Source: Fidelibacterota bacterium (GTDB lineage Bacteria; Fidelibacterota; UBA8477; JABMPR01). From it: a stretch of 64,000 nt of DNA. The notes under the pieces are model-generated. The model made no database searches. It was given only the letters and a program-made list of their open reading frames with translations, and was not told the origin of the DNA. This document shows positions 48,076 through 56,876 of the stretch, piece after piece; within the stretch, counting starts at the first letter, position 1; each line of letters begins with the position of its first letter. The stretch spans positions 68,136 to 132,135 of the forward strand of contig JAIPJF010000008.1 of assembly GCA_021734325.1 (NCBI GenBank), given 5' to 3'. The translations under genes were made by a program, and so were the position numbers.

Positions 48076-48831
48076 ATGACATTTCACAGAGATCTGGATA
48101 GCTATTTATTTTTAGAAACAATCGACTCCACAAATCTTGAGCTGCAGCGACGACGCCACGAGTTTTCCGGATCAAATATATTGCTGGTCAGCAATGAGCA
48201 GACTGTCGGCAAAGGTCAGCACGGCCGCTCCTGGGAATCAAAAGCAGGAAGTGGTCTATGGGCATCGCTGTTTTTGGGGCAGGAAAAACACCTATCCTGC
48301 GATCTTCACCTATTATCCCTTTTCACAGGGATAATCATTCGTCAATCCATCGCCAATATCGCAGGTATTGAGGCTGAATTAAAATGGCCCAATGATATTA
48401 TGATCCAGTCAAAGAAATGTGGCGGTATTCTGACAGAGATCCAGTGGAAGGGATCCAGGGCAAAATCAGCCGTCATCGGTTTTGGAATAAATTTGACGCA
48501 GGAAGAAATGGATTTCCCCTCAAACATACGAAAATCTGCGACTTCACTGCTTCAGGAAGGCTGGGACCTGCCGGACAGAGAGCGACTTGTTCAAAGCTTC
48601 ATTTTTAATTTTTTTGAGCAAATCGAACTTCTGAATGACCCTGAGCATATATGCAGCATCTGGAACCAATATGCCTGGCGACTCAATGAGCATATCCGCT
48701 GGGAAGGAAATGGCACACATTTCACCGGGACTTTCAAAGGGGTAAATTCAGAGGGAGAAGCAATAGTATTAACTGATCATTCAGTCCAGAATGTGCATAC
48801 GGGTAGGATCCATTGGCTGGAAATGGATTAA
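48076..48831 (+). CDS. birA: Biotin-[acyl-CoA-carboxylase] ligase
   Basis: A class I (no helix-turn-helix) biotin protein ligase of about 251 residues. The adenylation loop region is EQTVGKGQHGRSWESK, with DSTNLELQ at the start of the domain, KWPNDIM in the middle and the small SH3-like C-domain (GTFKGVNSEGEAIVL) at the end. The ATG at 48076 is used; a TTG at 48049 overlapping the mutase stop is the other option. It is the last gene of the ligA-to-birA run, fitting biotinylation of the upstream carrier. It converges on metF with a four-base overlap. Confidence 0.93.
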   Translation: MTFHRDLDSYLFLETIDSTNLELQRRRHEFSGSNILLVSNEQTVGKGQHGRSWESKAGSGLWASLFLGQEKHLSCDLHLLSLFTGIIIRQSIANIAGIEAELKWPNDIMIQSKKCGGILTEIQWKGSRAKSAVIGFGINLTQEEMDFPSNIRKSATSLLQEGWDLPDRERLVQSFIFNFFEQIELLNDPEHICSIWNQYAWRLNEHIRWEGNGTHFTGTFKGVNSEGEAIVLTDHSVQNVHTGRIHWLEMD

Positions 48832-49784
48832 ACTATATTCAGGGATTGAATTACCTTTTTTACGTTCTGCACATCTTTTATCACAAAAAAATGAAGATTA
48901 TTAAAGCCATTATTCAATAGGTCTTCACATTGCATGATCGCGTGCTTGATCCCAATTTCATTTCTTTCCTGAGCATCACTGGCGGTTTCTATGGCTGTCA
49001 CCAGGTCATCGGGAATCTCTGTGGCAAAGGACCGGGGAAGCGATTTTAGCTGATGTTTTTGTGTTAGCAATTTCAGACCCGGAATGATGGGGATATTAAT
49101 CCCTACTGCGCGGCACTGATCCACAAAATTATAGAAATCCTGATTATTAAAAAACATCTGTGTTACAATGTATTGCGCTCCAGCATCGACTTTTTGCTTC
49201 AGATAGCGAATATCGGCGGCTTTGCTCGGTGATTCCGGATGTTTCTCCGGATATCCACCAACACCAATACAAAAGTCTGACGCTTCTGCATCTTCAATGT
49301 CTTCCAGATATTTACCATGATTCATGTCAGCGATCTGTTTGATGAGGTCGAGGGAGTGCTCATTGACCTGTCGACCGGGTAGATGAGCTTTCTTGTACTG
49401 AACATCATCGCCGCGAACTGCCAGGAGATTGTCAATCCCAAGATAATTCAATTCAATGAGGGCATCTTCTGTCTCCTGCCGAGTGAAACCCTGACAGAGC
49501 AGATGGGGCACGGCTTCTAATCGGTAGCGGTATTTAATAGCCGCACACAGTCCGATCGTCCCGGGCCGTTTCCGTTTGATATGCCTTGAAAATGTGCCAT
49601 CCGCCTGTTCAACAAAATAGGAATCAGCAGCATGGCTTGTCACATCAATAAAGGGTGGACGAAATTCGATCAACTCATCTATGATCTGATAGATTTCCCG
49701 GGCACTTTTTCCTCGCGCAGGCGGGATTATTTCAAAACTAACAAAGGGATTTTTTGATTGGTCTAATATCTCGCAAATTTTCAT
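48828..49784 (-). CDS. metF: Methylenetetrahydrofolate reductase
   Basis: A 318-residue FAD enzyme reducing 5,10-methylene-THF to 5-methyl-THF, which supplies methyl groups for methionine. The FVSFEIIPPARGK start, DVTSHAA, NLLAVRGDD, CIGVGGYPEKHPES and AQYIVTQMFFN blocks are those of bacterial MetF. It is a single gene: the kinase unit on the right ends 85 bases from its start. The two right-hand genes are on the same strand but functionally unrelated. Confidence 0.95.
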   Translation of the reverse strand: MKICEILDQSKNPFVSFEIIPPARGKSAREIYQIIDELIEFRPPFIDVTSHAADSYFVEQADGTFSRHIKRKRPGTIGLCAAIKYRYRLEAVPHLLCQGFTRQETEDALIELNYLGIDNLLAVRGDDVQYKKAHLPGRQVNEHSLDLIKQIADMNHGKYLEDIEDAEASDFCIGVGGYPEKHPESPSKAADIRYLKQKVDAGAQYIVTQMFFNNQDFYNFVDQCRAVGINIPIIPGLKLLTQKHQLKSLPRSFATEIPDDLVTAIETASDAQERNEIGIKHAIMQCEDLLNNGFNNLHFFVIKDVQNVKKVIQSLNIV

Positions 49785-49869
49785 ATGATATGATAGAAAT
49801 AAACGCTGGGTTATAAAGTCAATTATTTTTGTTTTTAGGTCAGAAGGTGCAGGTTTTAAAAAGATCTTC

Positions 49870-50259
49870 TCAGTATTGCTCTAACAACGTTTTAAGCTGA
49901 TTCATTGTAAAGGGCTTTGCAAGATAGTCAGCAAAACCTGCTGTTTTTAGTTTTCGGAATTTATCCTTGGAAAAAGCACTGACTGCAATCATTGGGGTTT
50001 TTGATAAGCGTTTTTCCTTTTTCAGGATAATTCCCAGCTCAATACCACTGATCCCAGGTCCCAGGGCAATATCCAGGAGCATGAGATCAACTTCCTTGTC
50101 TTTCATCAGGGTCAATGCCTGTTCACCAGAATCCGCTGAATGAACCTGATAATCAAGCTTCTTTAACAGTAACAATAGATATTGCTTAGAAGCAAAATCA
50201 TCTTCCACCACCAAAACTGTTTTATTTATTCGTGGTTTACCATGAATGGATTCCGTCAT
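49870..50259 (-). CDS. Single-domain response regulator
   Basis: A 129-residue receiver domain with no output domain. The acidic pair is E19-D20-D21, the phospho-acceptor is Asp63 (LLDIALGPG), the switch serine is Ser94 and the lysine is Lys115 (LAKPF). It overlaps the sensor-kinase gene by four bases, so kinase and receiver are made together. Receiver-only proteins work by phosphotransfer or by direct contact with a target, so the real output is elsewhere in the genome. Confidence 0.93.
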   Translation of the reverse strand: MTESIHGKPRINKTVLVVEDDFASKQYLLLLLKKLDYQVHSADSGEQALTLMKDKEVDLMLLDIALGPGISGIELGIILKKEKRLSKTPMIAVSAFSKDKFRKLKTAGFADYLAKPFTMNQLKTLLEQY

Positions 50260-52688
50260 GAATTCGCCTCAGCATCAACGGTGACAGGTAAGCTCATAAA
50301 AAATACATTTCCTTCTATTTCCCCAGATTCAACACCTACACGTGCTTTGTGGACATCTGCTATTCGTTTGACGATGGCCAGTCCCAGACCCCGCCCTTGA
50401 GAATTTCCATTCTTAAGTTGAATACGACGCTGAAAAATGCTTTTTCTGTCTTCAGGTTTGATCTTTTTGCCCACATCCTCAACAAAAAATCTTATCTCTT
50501 TGTCTTGAAGGGACAATCCGCATTTCACAGGTTTATTTTCCGGAGCATAGCGTAAGGCATTACTCAAATAATTTCTGAAAATCTCTGAAATGACAGGATT
50601 CGCAACTGCTGAAAGTCCAGGTTCGATATCATGCACCAAGGGCTTGTTTACCTTCTTGAAGCTCGGTATAAATTCGTTGACAACCTTTGTGACGATCTGA
50701 CTAATATCAATATTGGACATCTCAATATTTTCCCCCAGGGTGACCCTGGCGAGAGATGATGTATTTTCAATTACTTTAAGGAGCGCATCTGAGCTATCCT
50801 TGATTAGTTTGATCTCTTCACTTGTTTCACTCTCCATGGATAACAGATCAGCGACACCCGAGATTACACTAGCAGGATTTTTAAGATCATGTGTAATAAT
50901 GTCGATGAGCAAAGCTTTTGTATTATTCGAATCACTCAACTCCGCTGAAAGTTCACGGTACATCATTTCTGATTTTCTGAGTTTTTCATCTTCGAGGTTG
51001 ATCTTGATGGCCATGGCAATTTGATCGGACACAAAATTCACCATCCCTATATCCGTTTCATCAAAATAGTTATCTGTGGAATAGGATTGAACAGCCATGA
51101 CCCCGATGGTCTTTCCTTCTACGATGAGTGGAGATCCCAGCCATTGTTCCGAAGGTGTGCCGATAAGGTCGATGACCCCCTTCCTGTGGAGCTCATAGAT
51201 CTCTTCTTTACTGAAGAGAACAGTTCGTTTCTCCCCGAGAATATAGGCCGAGAGACCTTTTTCCCCCTTGACAGGCGAAGGGGGTGCTGAATCAAATTCA
51301 TCCTTATAGTAAGGATATCTGAACTCATTGGTATCCTCATCGTAAAGTGCGACATAAAAATTACGTGTATCCAGGACGCGACTTAAAACATGATGGATGG
51401 ACTCAAACAAATGGGGAAGCTGCTTGACACTATTCATCAGATTGGCAATTTCGTACATGACCTCTTTGGCGTGTAAAACCTGATTCTGCTCTGTTACATC
51501 CGTGAGTAGAACAATGCCGCCCTGAATCTGATCTGTAGCTGAAACCAGTGTTTCAATGCGTGTATCAACAGCAATATTTTTACCTTGAATTTCAATAAAT
51601 CCATAGAAATCTGAGTTTTTACCGTGGAGCGCTTTTTCTATCGCCGGGACAAGTGGCTCCATACCTTTGAGCTCGTGAATATGCTTTGGTTTTCTGGGAG
51701 GGAATTCAAAACCAAACAGTGAAGCCGCAGCTCTATTCCAGTCCGTGTATTCACCCTCCTGGTTAAAACGTAGCAGACAGGCAGGGGATTTATCGAAGAT
51801 CGTCCTGAATTTTGTTTCTGATTCTTCCACTATTTTATAAGCTTCAGCCAATTCAAACCGGGATTTCTGGCGAAACAGGGTAATAATGGAAATCAGAGTG
51901 GCAAAAACCACAATCACAAGGAGTGAAAGCTTCTCCATGAATCCAGCTGCGCTTTTAACTGCTGGTTTTGAGATTAGCTGCAGTTCCCAGGATTGTCCAT
52001 AAAGAATAAAATTATACCGACTTATATGATTTGCTTTCCTGAAATTTTCAGGATCGCCCTTTAAAAATACACTTTGACCCGATAATATTATCTCATAGTC
52101 ATAATCTCTGATGGAATTCCCAAAACATTGATTGACCAGGTCATCTATCCTGAATACACCATTCACAAAACCATCAACGTTATCAATCTTTATAATTGGA
52201 AGATAAATGGCAAATCCGAGCCCACCCTGAATCAGTTTTATCTGTGGCGTCGCGACATCGATCCGGTAAAGTAGTGCCCGATCAAAGGTTTCGATAGCAT
52301 CTGCGGCTGCGTTCTTATGAAGATCGACCCCAAATGCCTGGAGGTTCTTGCTCAGGGGTGTCACCCATTGAATGATGCCTTCTTTATTTATCCAGTTGAC
52401 GGCCTGGAAGCCTGTTAGTTCATGTTGGATAACGAGAGCTTTGGATCTGAATTCTGCCTCGGTAAAAACCTTATCCTCCATGCTTTCCCGGAATATCAAC
52501 AGCCGGCTTATGCGGGTATTAATAAAGTCATGAAGCCGAATCCCAACTTGCTCGGCCATGACATCCGTCTTGATGGTCATTTTCTGATTATCCTGCTCAA
52601 CAACATACTGCAGAACCATCCAACCAATCATGATAATAAGGATAAAAATGAGAAGGGGGACGGAGAATTGTTTTAGAAATTTATTCAT
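50256..52688 (-). CDS. Membrane sensor histidine kinase (CHASE-like, PAS, GAF)
   Basis: An 810-residue sensor kinase. Two membrane helices (about residues 8-30 and 245-268) flank a periplasmic sensing domain of about 210 residues that resembles CHASE-type domains. Then come a PAS domain (about 290-400), a GAF domain (about 415-565), the HisKA helix with phosphorylated His600 in IITHDLKNPASV, and the ATPase domain (N-box FRNYLSNALRYAPENK, G-box GRGLGLAIVK). It is coupled to the receiver-only protein downstream. The signal sensed cannot be told from sequence. Confidence 0.92.
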   Translation of the reverse strand: MNKFLKQFSVPLLIFILIIMIGWMVLQYVVEQDNQKMTIKTDVMAEQVGIRLHDFINTRISRLLIFRESMEDKVFTEAEFRSKALVIQHELTGFQAVNWINKEGIIQWVTPLSKNLQAFGVDLHKNAAADAIETFDRALLYRIDVATPQIKLIQGGLGFAIYLPIIKIDNVDGFVNGVFRIDDLVNQCFGNSIRDYDYEIILSGQSVFLKGDPENFRKANHISRYNFILYGQSWELQLISKPAVKSAAGFMEKLSLLVIVVFATLISIITLFRQKSRFELAEAYKIVEESETKFRTIFDKSPACLLRFNQEGEYTDWNRAAASLFGFEFPPRKPKHIHELKGMEPLVPAIEKALHGKNSDFYGFIEIQGKNIAVDTRIETLVSATDQIQGGIVLLTDVTEQNQVLHAKEVMYEIANLMNSVKQLPHLFESIHHVLSRVLDTRNFYVALYDEDTNEFRYPYYKDEFDSAPPSPVKGEKGLSAYILGEKRTVLFSKEEIYELHRKGVIDLIGTPSEQWLGSPLIVEGKTIGVMAVQSYSTDNYFDETDIGMVNFVSDQIAMAIKINLEDEKLRKSEMMYRELSAELSDSNNTKALLIDIITHDLKNPASVISGVADLLSMESETSEEIKLIKDSSDALLKVIENTSSLARVTLGENIEMSNIDISQIVTKVVNEFIPSFKKVNKPLVHDIEPGLSAVANPVISEIFRNYLSNALRYAPENKPVKCGLSLQDKEIRFFVEDVGKKIKPEDRKSIFQRRIQLKNGNSQGRGLGLAIVKRIADVHKARVGVESGEIEGNVFFMSLPVTVDAEANS

Positions 52689-52813
52689 AGTTTTCTAGAT
52701 CTCCATCAAATGGGAAATCCAGCTTTAACATTAATATGATTGTGTGAATAGAGAAAGGAAAATCGATGTAATATGTCTAAAAGCAGAACCAGTATTTTTT
52801 GTGTTGTCGGGTA

Positions 52814-52848
52814 AAAAAATATCAGGGACAGTGTAAAACCGTCCCTGA
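52814..52848 (-). terminator. Terminator after the DUF5916 gene
   Basis: A perfect eight-base-pair stem (TCAGGGAC / GTCCCTGA) with an 11-base loop. On the minus strand it is followed by TATTTTTTTAC. It lies 35 bases beyond the stop of the DUF5916 gene, in the gap before the kinase gene. Confidence 0.85.
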
Positions 52849-52882
52849 ATCTAATGATAGATAATGCTCTCTATGCTGGTAT

Positions 52883-55564
52883 CTATATATTCAATAATTT
52901 ATTGATCTTGATCAAAAATATATTATCGGCATCCAATCCCATCACTGATCGCAATTCACTGACAGGATCGCTATCCAGACCATTCGCCCAGGCTGCCTGA
53001 TTATATTGCGAAGCACCCCGTGACCAGACCAGATACATTACAGAACCCGTTGAATACTCCCACCTGAGCACCAGATTTGAGGTTAATTGTTTATAGTTAA
53101 AGTCTGAATCAACTCCTGAGACAGGCCAATAATCCAGCGTCCCATCATTATCGAAATCCACACCGCCCAAGGCTCCTCGAACATCAAAGTCCAACGCATT
53201 GTCGTTCAGAACCGCAAAGCGTTCATCAAAATCCTTGGCAGTATTGTCATCTACCTCAATAAAATTATGATAATCCCCACCTGTCAGGAAGGCTTGGGTA
53301 TAATATTGCAGAGACAGTGTTGTACTCAGAATGATGTCTGCCCTGAAAGTCACTGAAGTGGCAAGCTGTTCGAGTCCAGAAAAAATGTAGTGTATACCAT
53401 CAGTGGAATCAGACATGGTGGTCACCCAGGCCCATGTATCATCAAGGAAAGTAAAATCAGGGCCAAGACTGAGTGAGATATTCTTTTTGGGTCGCCATCT
53501 CAGACCTGGTGATAAGCTGTAACTCCGGACGTTATCATCACTCACGAACATGGATGCACTCGCACTGGCGAAAAATGCTTTCCTTGCATCTGAAGAAATA
53601 AAGGACCAAAGACTCACATTATCCGGTCCCTGTACACCTGGTCCTCCCCGTAAATGATAGGGTGTCATCCCGCCAATATTATAATTGATCCCACCACCGA
53701 ATTGCCAGTTATTCAAAAGCGTTGCATTGCCATTGACATTACCACCCAGGCTCTTCAGTTCACTGCCAAAGGTCCAGTTTGCCCACTGATTCAAATTGAT
53801 GGCGTAATTCTGTAAATAATCATTTGCTTCCCACTCACGGTAACCGACCCAGACAAACTGGTTTATATTATCTACTGATCTCATGAAACCCAGATCGTTG
53901 ATCTCGAATCCAGGGCTGGTGCCAAGGATTCCTGCAAAGGCATTTACTTTTCCGCTCGTCTTTCCCAGTATGAATTTACCACCGAATCCAGTCAATGAGG
54001 TTGCACTCGAATCCACTGATAAGTGGGGTGCATCGGGACGCTGAAAATACCGCGAAGGATGAAGTTGCGTCCTTAAAATCGCATCTTTACTGCCAGCAAC
54101 GTAACTATAGGCCAGGGCTGACTGTAATATATAGTTGCGATCATTAAAGTTATGGTTCAGGTCAATTCCAGCAGTATAGGCCTTCTCTCTCAACCAGTCC
54201 ATATCGGTACCATCCAGGGATCTGTTTGTTGCGGTAAGAATTCCGCCGACGGTGGTCAGACCTTCTCTGAGATCCTGTTGAACGCGGGTGAGCACATATG
54301 TCGTGGCAGGTTCAATCACATTTTCACTAGAGCTCCCATCAGCGTATCTGACTCTGGCTTTTTCTTCTGGAGTGGCAGCAGTCATAATTCCGAGAGAAAG
54401 GCCATTATCCAGTTTCCCTGTAAATTTTCCGGCAGCGAGGATACGGGTTCGGTCCCGCTTGTCTACACTGATGGCTTCAGCATGGTCAAGAACATCCTCA
54501 TAACCATGGGGGCTCCGGCCGATTCTCCTGGAATAGAACAGTGAATTGGCAGAATTATCTCCGTCACCGAAACCGAGTGAAAAATTTAGAATGTTTCCCC
54601 CTTCGATGAAAAATGATCGTTTCTCACTAAAGTAGGTCTCAAATTCTGTAAGATTGAACTCAGCCGGATCAGCTTCGACCTGTCCGAAATCTGGATTGAT
54701 TGTTCCACTGAAAGTCAAACCAAGATCAAAATTCTTGCGGATATCAGCACCAACATTGCTCAAAGATTCGTAAGCATCTGATTCTCCAAGAACAACATCA
54801 TTTGCTCCAGTCTGGCCCATGATATATGGGGAAATATAAAGGGGTTGTTTGGTTTGTATTTTGTTCAAACCTGTGAGTTCACCATAATTGGAGACAAATC
54901 CGCTTTCTTCATGGGACCAGTAATTCCAGATGGCTAGTTCATTGTCATTCCCTGGTAATTCCCGATAAACGTTCAAGCCCCAGGTGGGATTCTCTCCCGT
55001 GTTAAAACGTAATTCCCTGAAGGGGATGGCAAATTCAGCTGACCAGCCATCGGAATTGTGACTGACAGCGCCCTCCCAGACTGCATCCCAATCAAAATCT
55101 GCGTTGGTATCGTCATAGCGCCGGAGATCCTGCTTCACACCGGCTGCATTGAGGCCAAACTCAAAAGCAGTTCGATGATCATGGTAGCTGTCAATTGAAA
55201 TATAGAGCCAATCTGATGGTGAAGACTCATCCCGTCTTGTCAAAATACCGGTGATCTGGGAAGGATCATCGTCATAGGCATGGATTCCCACGTAGAGATA
55301 GTGTTCATCATAGAGAATGGCAAACTCAGTATTTTGGCTAGCGTCTGCACCGTCCACTGGATTCCGTTGTAAAAACTGACCTTGGCGGGGTGCATGCTCC
55401 CAGGCAGGATCATCCAGCCGTCCATCAATATTGATATGAGATCCATTTATTTTTTGAGCGGATATGTTCCGTGTTGGCCGGTCTGGGTTCTCCTGGACAG
55501 ATGCAAGGGTGAGAACGGGCAAAGTTCCGGCCAGCAGTAAGGCAGTAATTCTCAAAGATTTCAA
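52883..55564 (-). CDS. DUF5916 outer-membrane protein with CBM9-like N-domain
   Basis: An 893-residue exported protein. A signal peptide (about residues 1-22) is followed by a CBM9-like domain (INIDGRLDDPAWEHAP, then EFAILYDEHYLYVGIHAYD and WDAVWEGAV), which in other proteins binds sugar. From about residue 235 the DUF5916 region begins, with many aromatic-rich strands, consistent with an outer-membrane barrel (an EAD.AEFNLTEFETYFSEKR segment is the family mark). DUF5916 proteins have no proven role; uptake or attachment is a reasonable guess. It is 34 bases downstream of the repeat protein gene. Confidence 0.9.
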   Translation of the reverse strand: MKSLRITALLLAGTLPVLTLASVQENPDRPTRNISAQKINGSHINIDGRLDDPAWEHAPRQGQFLQRNPVDGADASQNTEFAILYDEHYLYVGIHAYDDDPSQITGILTRRDESSPSDWLYISIDSYHDHRTAFEFGLNAAGVKQDLRRYDDTNADFDWDAVWEGAVSHNSDGWSAEFAIPFRELRFNTGENPTWGLNVYRELPGNDNELAIWNYWSHEESGFVSNYGELTGLNKIQTKQPLYISPYIMGQTGANDVVLGESDAYESLSNVGADIRKNFDLGLTFSGTINPDFGQVEADPAEFNLTEFETYFSEKRSFFIEGGNILNFSLGFGDGDNSANSLFYSRRIGRSPHGYEDVLDHAEAISVDKRDRTRILAAGKFTGKLDNGLSLGIMTAATPEEKARVRYADGSSSENVIEPATTYVLTRVQQDLREGLTTVGGILTATNRSLDGTDMDWLREKAYTAGIDLNHNFNDRNYILQSALAYSYVAGSKDAILRTQLHPSRYFQRPDAPHLSVDSSATSLTGFGGKFILGKTSGKVNAFAGILGTSPGFEINDLGFMRSVDNINQFVWVGYREWEANDYLQNYAINLNQWANWTFGSELKSLGGNVNGNATLLNNWQFGGGINYNIGGMTPYHLRGGPGVQGPDNVSLWSFISSDARKAFFASASASMFVSDDNVRSYSLSPGLRWRPKKNISLSLGPDFTFLDDTWAWVTTMSDSTDGIHYIFSGLEQLATSVTFRADIILSTTLSLQYYTQAFLTGGDYHNFIEVDDNTAKDFDERFAVLNDNALDFDVRGALGGVDFDNDGTLDYWPVSGVDSDFNYKQLTSNLVLRWEYSTGSVMYLVWSRGASQYNQAAWANGLDSDPVSELRSVMGLDADNIFLIKINKLLNI

Positions 55565-55598
55565 AATGGATGTCCTTTCTCAGGGAAGTGTGAGAATC

Positions 55599-56300
55599 CT
55601 ATTTCTCCACCACCTCTGCATTGATTATGTCGCCTCTCACTTTTCCACCGTTGGATAAAAAAACAATCACATTCGTATCTGGTTCAGTAACTCGGATGGA
55701 TCCCTTCACTAAAGAATTCAGATCAATAACGATCTTTAGTTTCCCCTGATTGAATTGGCTTATATTTGATTTGCGTTTGATAATGATATCACCTTCAACA
55801 ATGGTTCCATTGAAAAGGGATATATCTCCTGAGACTGTCCTGATCTCACCCTTGAGTGAGGTATCATCGAGTTCAATATCACCACTGACACTTGCAATAT
55901 TCTCCTTTATTACTGAACCCGATTCAACAACCAAATCGCCGCTGACTGTTTCAATGGTGCCATCGACCTCATTCTCACCATAGAGGTGAATGTCACCGCT
56001 TACCGTCTCAAGGTCGTAGGTATTTGCACCCTTTGCGATGGAGAGATCGCCACTTACACTTCCAATGTCCTGCACCTGCGCTTTGGCGCCAACTTCAATA
56101 TCCCCGCTAACGCTAGAGACCGGGGCTTCTACTTTCGCTTTCTGACCAATGGAAATGTCGCCACTGACAGAAGAAACCTTCCTGTCAACTCTTTCCCCGT
56201 TTGAGATGTAGATATCACTACTTATACTTGACTGACCTGGGAGGCCCGAGATAAGTCCTGCGATCAGCATAACGGTGAGTGTGAATGTGTATTTTTTCAT
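55599..56300 (-). CDS. Secreted SVSGD-repeat protein (putative beta-solenoid)
   Basis: A 233-residue exported protein with a signal peptide (about residues 1-22, cut near LPGQS). From residue 45 to 159 it holds seven copies of a [ST]VSGD[IL]x[IVL] unit (V at 45, 64, 82, 100, 119, 138 and 156), period 18-19 residues, then a degenerate eighth (VEGDIII). Such spacing fits a right- or left-handed beta-solenoid, as in DUF4097 or bactofilin-like proteins. The C-terminal 50 residues are a non-repeat cap. It is upstream of the DUF5916 gene, so the two may form one surface unit. No function is known. Confidence 0.75.
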   Translation of the reverse strand: MKKYTFTLTVMLIAGLISGLPGQSSISSDIYISNGERVDRKVSSVSGDISIGQKAKVEAPVSSVSGDIEVGAKAQVQDIGSVSGDLSIAKGANTYDLETVSGDIHLYGENEVDGTIETVSGDLVVESGSVIKENIASVSGDIELDDTSLKGEIRTVSGDISLFNGTIVEGDIIIKRKSNISQFNQGKLKIVIDLNSLVKGSIRVTEPDTNVIVFLSNGGKVRGDIINAEVVEK

Positions 56301-56654
56301 TTTTCGCTCCCTGAGTTAATCACCTGACATAGTTTTAGGATCAACCTTTCGCCGGTCGGCCTGATGTTTCGGTGAGTGGTTTATTTATGATTATTTCTAT
56401 TCATAGCTCTTTATGTGACCAATATTATGCCATCATTGGCCACAATCGCATAGTACATTATTTATCATAGACTTATGCGTGTACTTTAGAGAAGCATGCG
56501 CTCTAAATGAAGAAAATGCATATCATTTCTATATATCGCTATCTGAAAATGATATACGTATGATGGGAGTAAAAAACTTTACAGAGCAGGAGACCGGGCC
56601 AGTTACGCTGACGTACTGTTCTGACCCTGTTATATATTTTGAATTAAAACAAAA
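56301..56654. other. Non-coding gap, 5' of SVSGD gene to tRNA terminator
   Basis: An A+T-rich stretch of about 350 bases. On the minus strand it holds the leader of the SVSGD-repeat gene (GGGAG ribosome site at about 56309-56313). An 81-codon open frame on the plus strand from 56479 runs through the tRNA gene and is not credible. I see no other gene, no repeat and no clear promoter in it. Confidence 0.6.
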
Positions 56655-56680
56655 ACAGCAAACGATCACTCGTTTGCTGT
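56655..56680 (-). terminator. Terminator after tRNA-Leu
   Basis: A perfect 11-base-pair stem (ACAGCAAACGA / TCGTTTGCTGT) with a four-base loop. On the minus strand it runs into TTTTTGTTTT. It begins right after the 3' end of the tRNA gene, so it is the transcription stop of a monocistronic tRNA. Confidence 0.92.
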
Positions 56681-56681
56681 G

Positions 56682-56764
56682 TACCGCGGAGAGGGGTCGA
56701 ACCTCCACATCCTTAGGACACTAGATCCTAAATCTAGCGCGTCTACCAATTCCGCCACCGCGGC
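56682..56764 (-). tRNA. tRNA-Leu (anticodon TAG)
   Basis: An 83-base class II tRNA. The acceptor is GCCGCGG / CCGCGGT (first pair G.U), the D-arm reads GCGGAATTGGTAGACGC, the anticodon stem-loop is CTAGA-TTTAGGA-TCTAG with anticodon TAG, and a variable arm of about 13 bases follows (TGTCCTAAGGATG). The T-loop is TTCGACC. CCA is not encoded; the gene ends at the discriminator A. The length and variable arm identify leucine. Confidence 0.95.
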
Positions 56765-56783
56765 TCTAAAAAAAGCTTAGGAA

Positions 56784-56812
56784 GATATAATTTGTTCCTG
56801 CTGAAGCAACAA
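56784..56812 (-). promoter_or_regulatory. Candidate promoter of tRNA-Leu
   Basis: On the minus strand a TTGTTG box (56807-56812) is 17 bases ahead of TATATC (56784-56789), and the tRNA 5' end is 19 bases further on. The spacing fits a sigma-70-type promoter, but both boxes deviate from consensus. Confidence 0.35.
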
Positions 56813-56876
56813 AAAGCAAAGTCTAATATTGAGTGCTAGAGTCGGGATCTCTGCCTGGTAAGTACTGGGGGGTTGC

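Noticed and set aside
55780-56190. Tandem DNA repeats, possible CRISPR-like array
   Set aside because: The periodicity is in the protein (SVSGD units); codons vary between copies and there are no direct DNA repeats with spacers.
56479-56724. Open frame of 81 codons on the plus strand near tRNA-Leu
   Set aside because: It runs through the tRNA terminator and into the tRNA gene, has no ribosome site and no recognisable domain; chance frame in A+T-rich DNA.
56682-56764. tRNA-Leu as an attachment site for an integrated element
   Set aside because: No duplicate of the tRNA 3' end, no integrase and no foreign gene block flank it.
56841-56876. Weak hairpin (GTAAG/CTTAC) after the secA stop
   Set aside because: Only five base pairs and no T-tract on the relevant strand; not called as a terminator.
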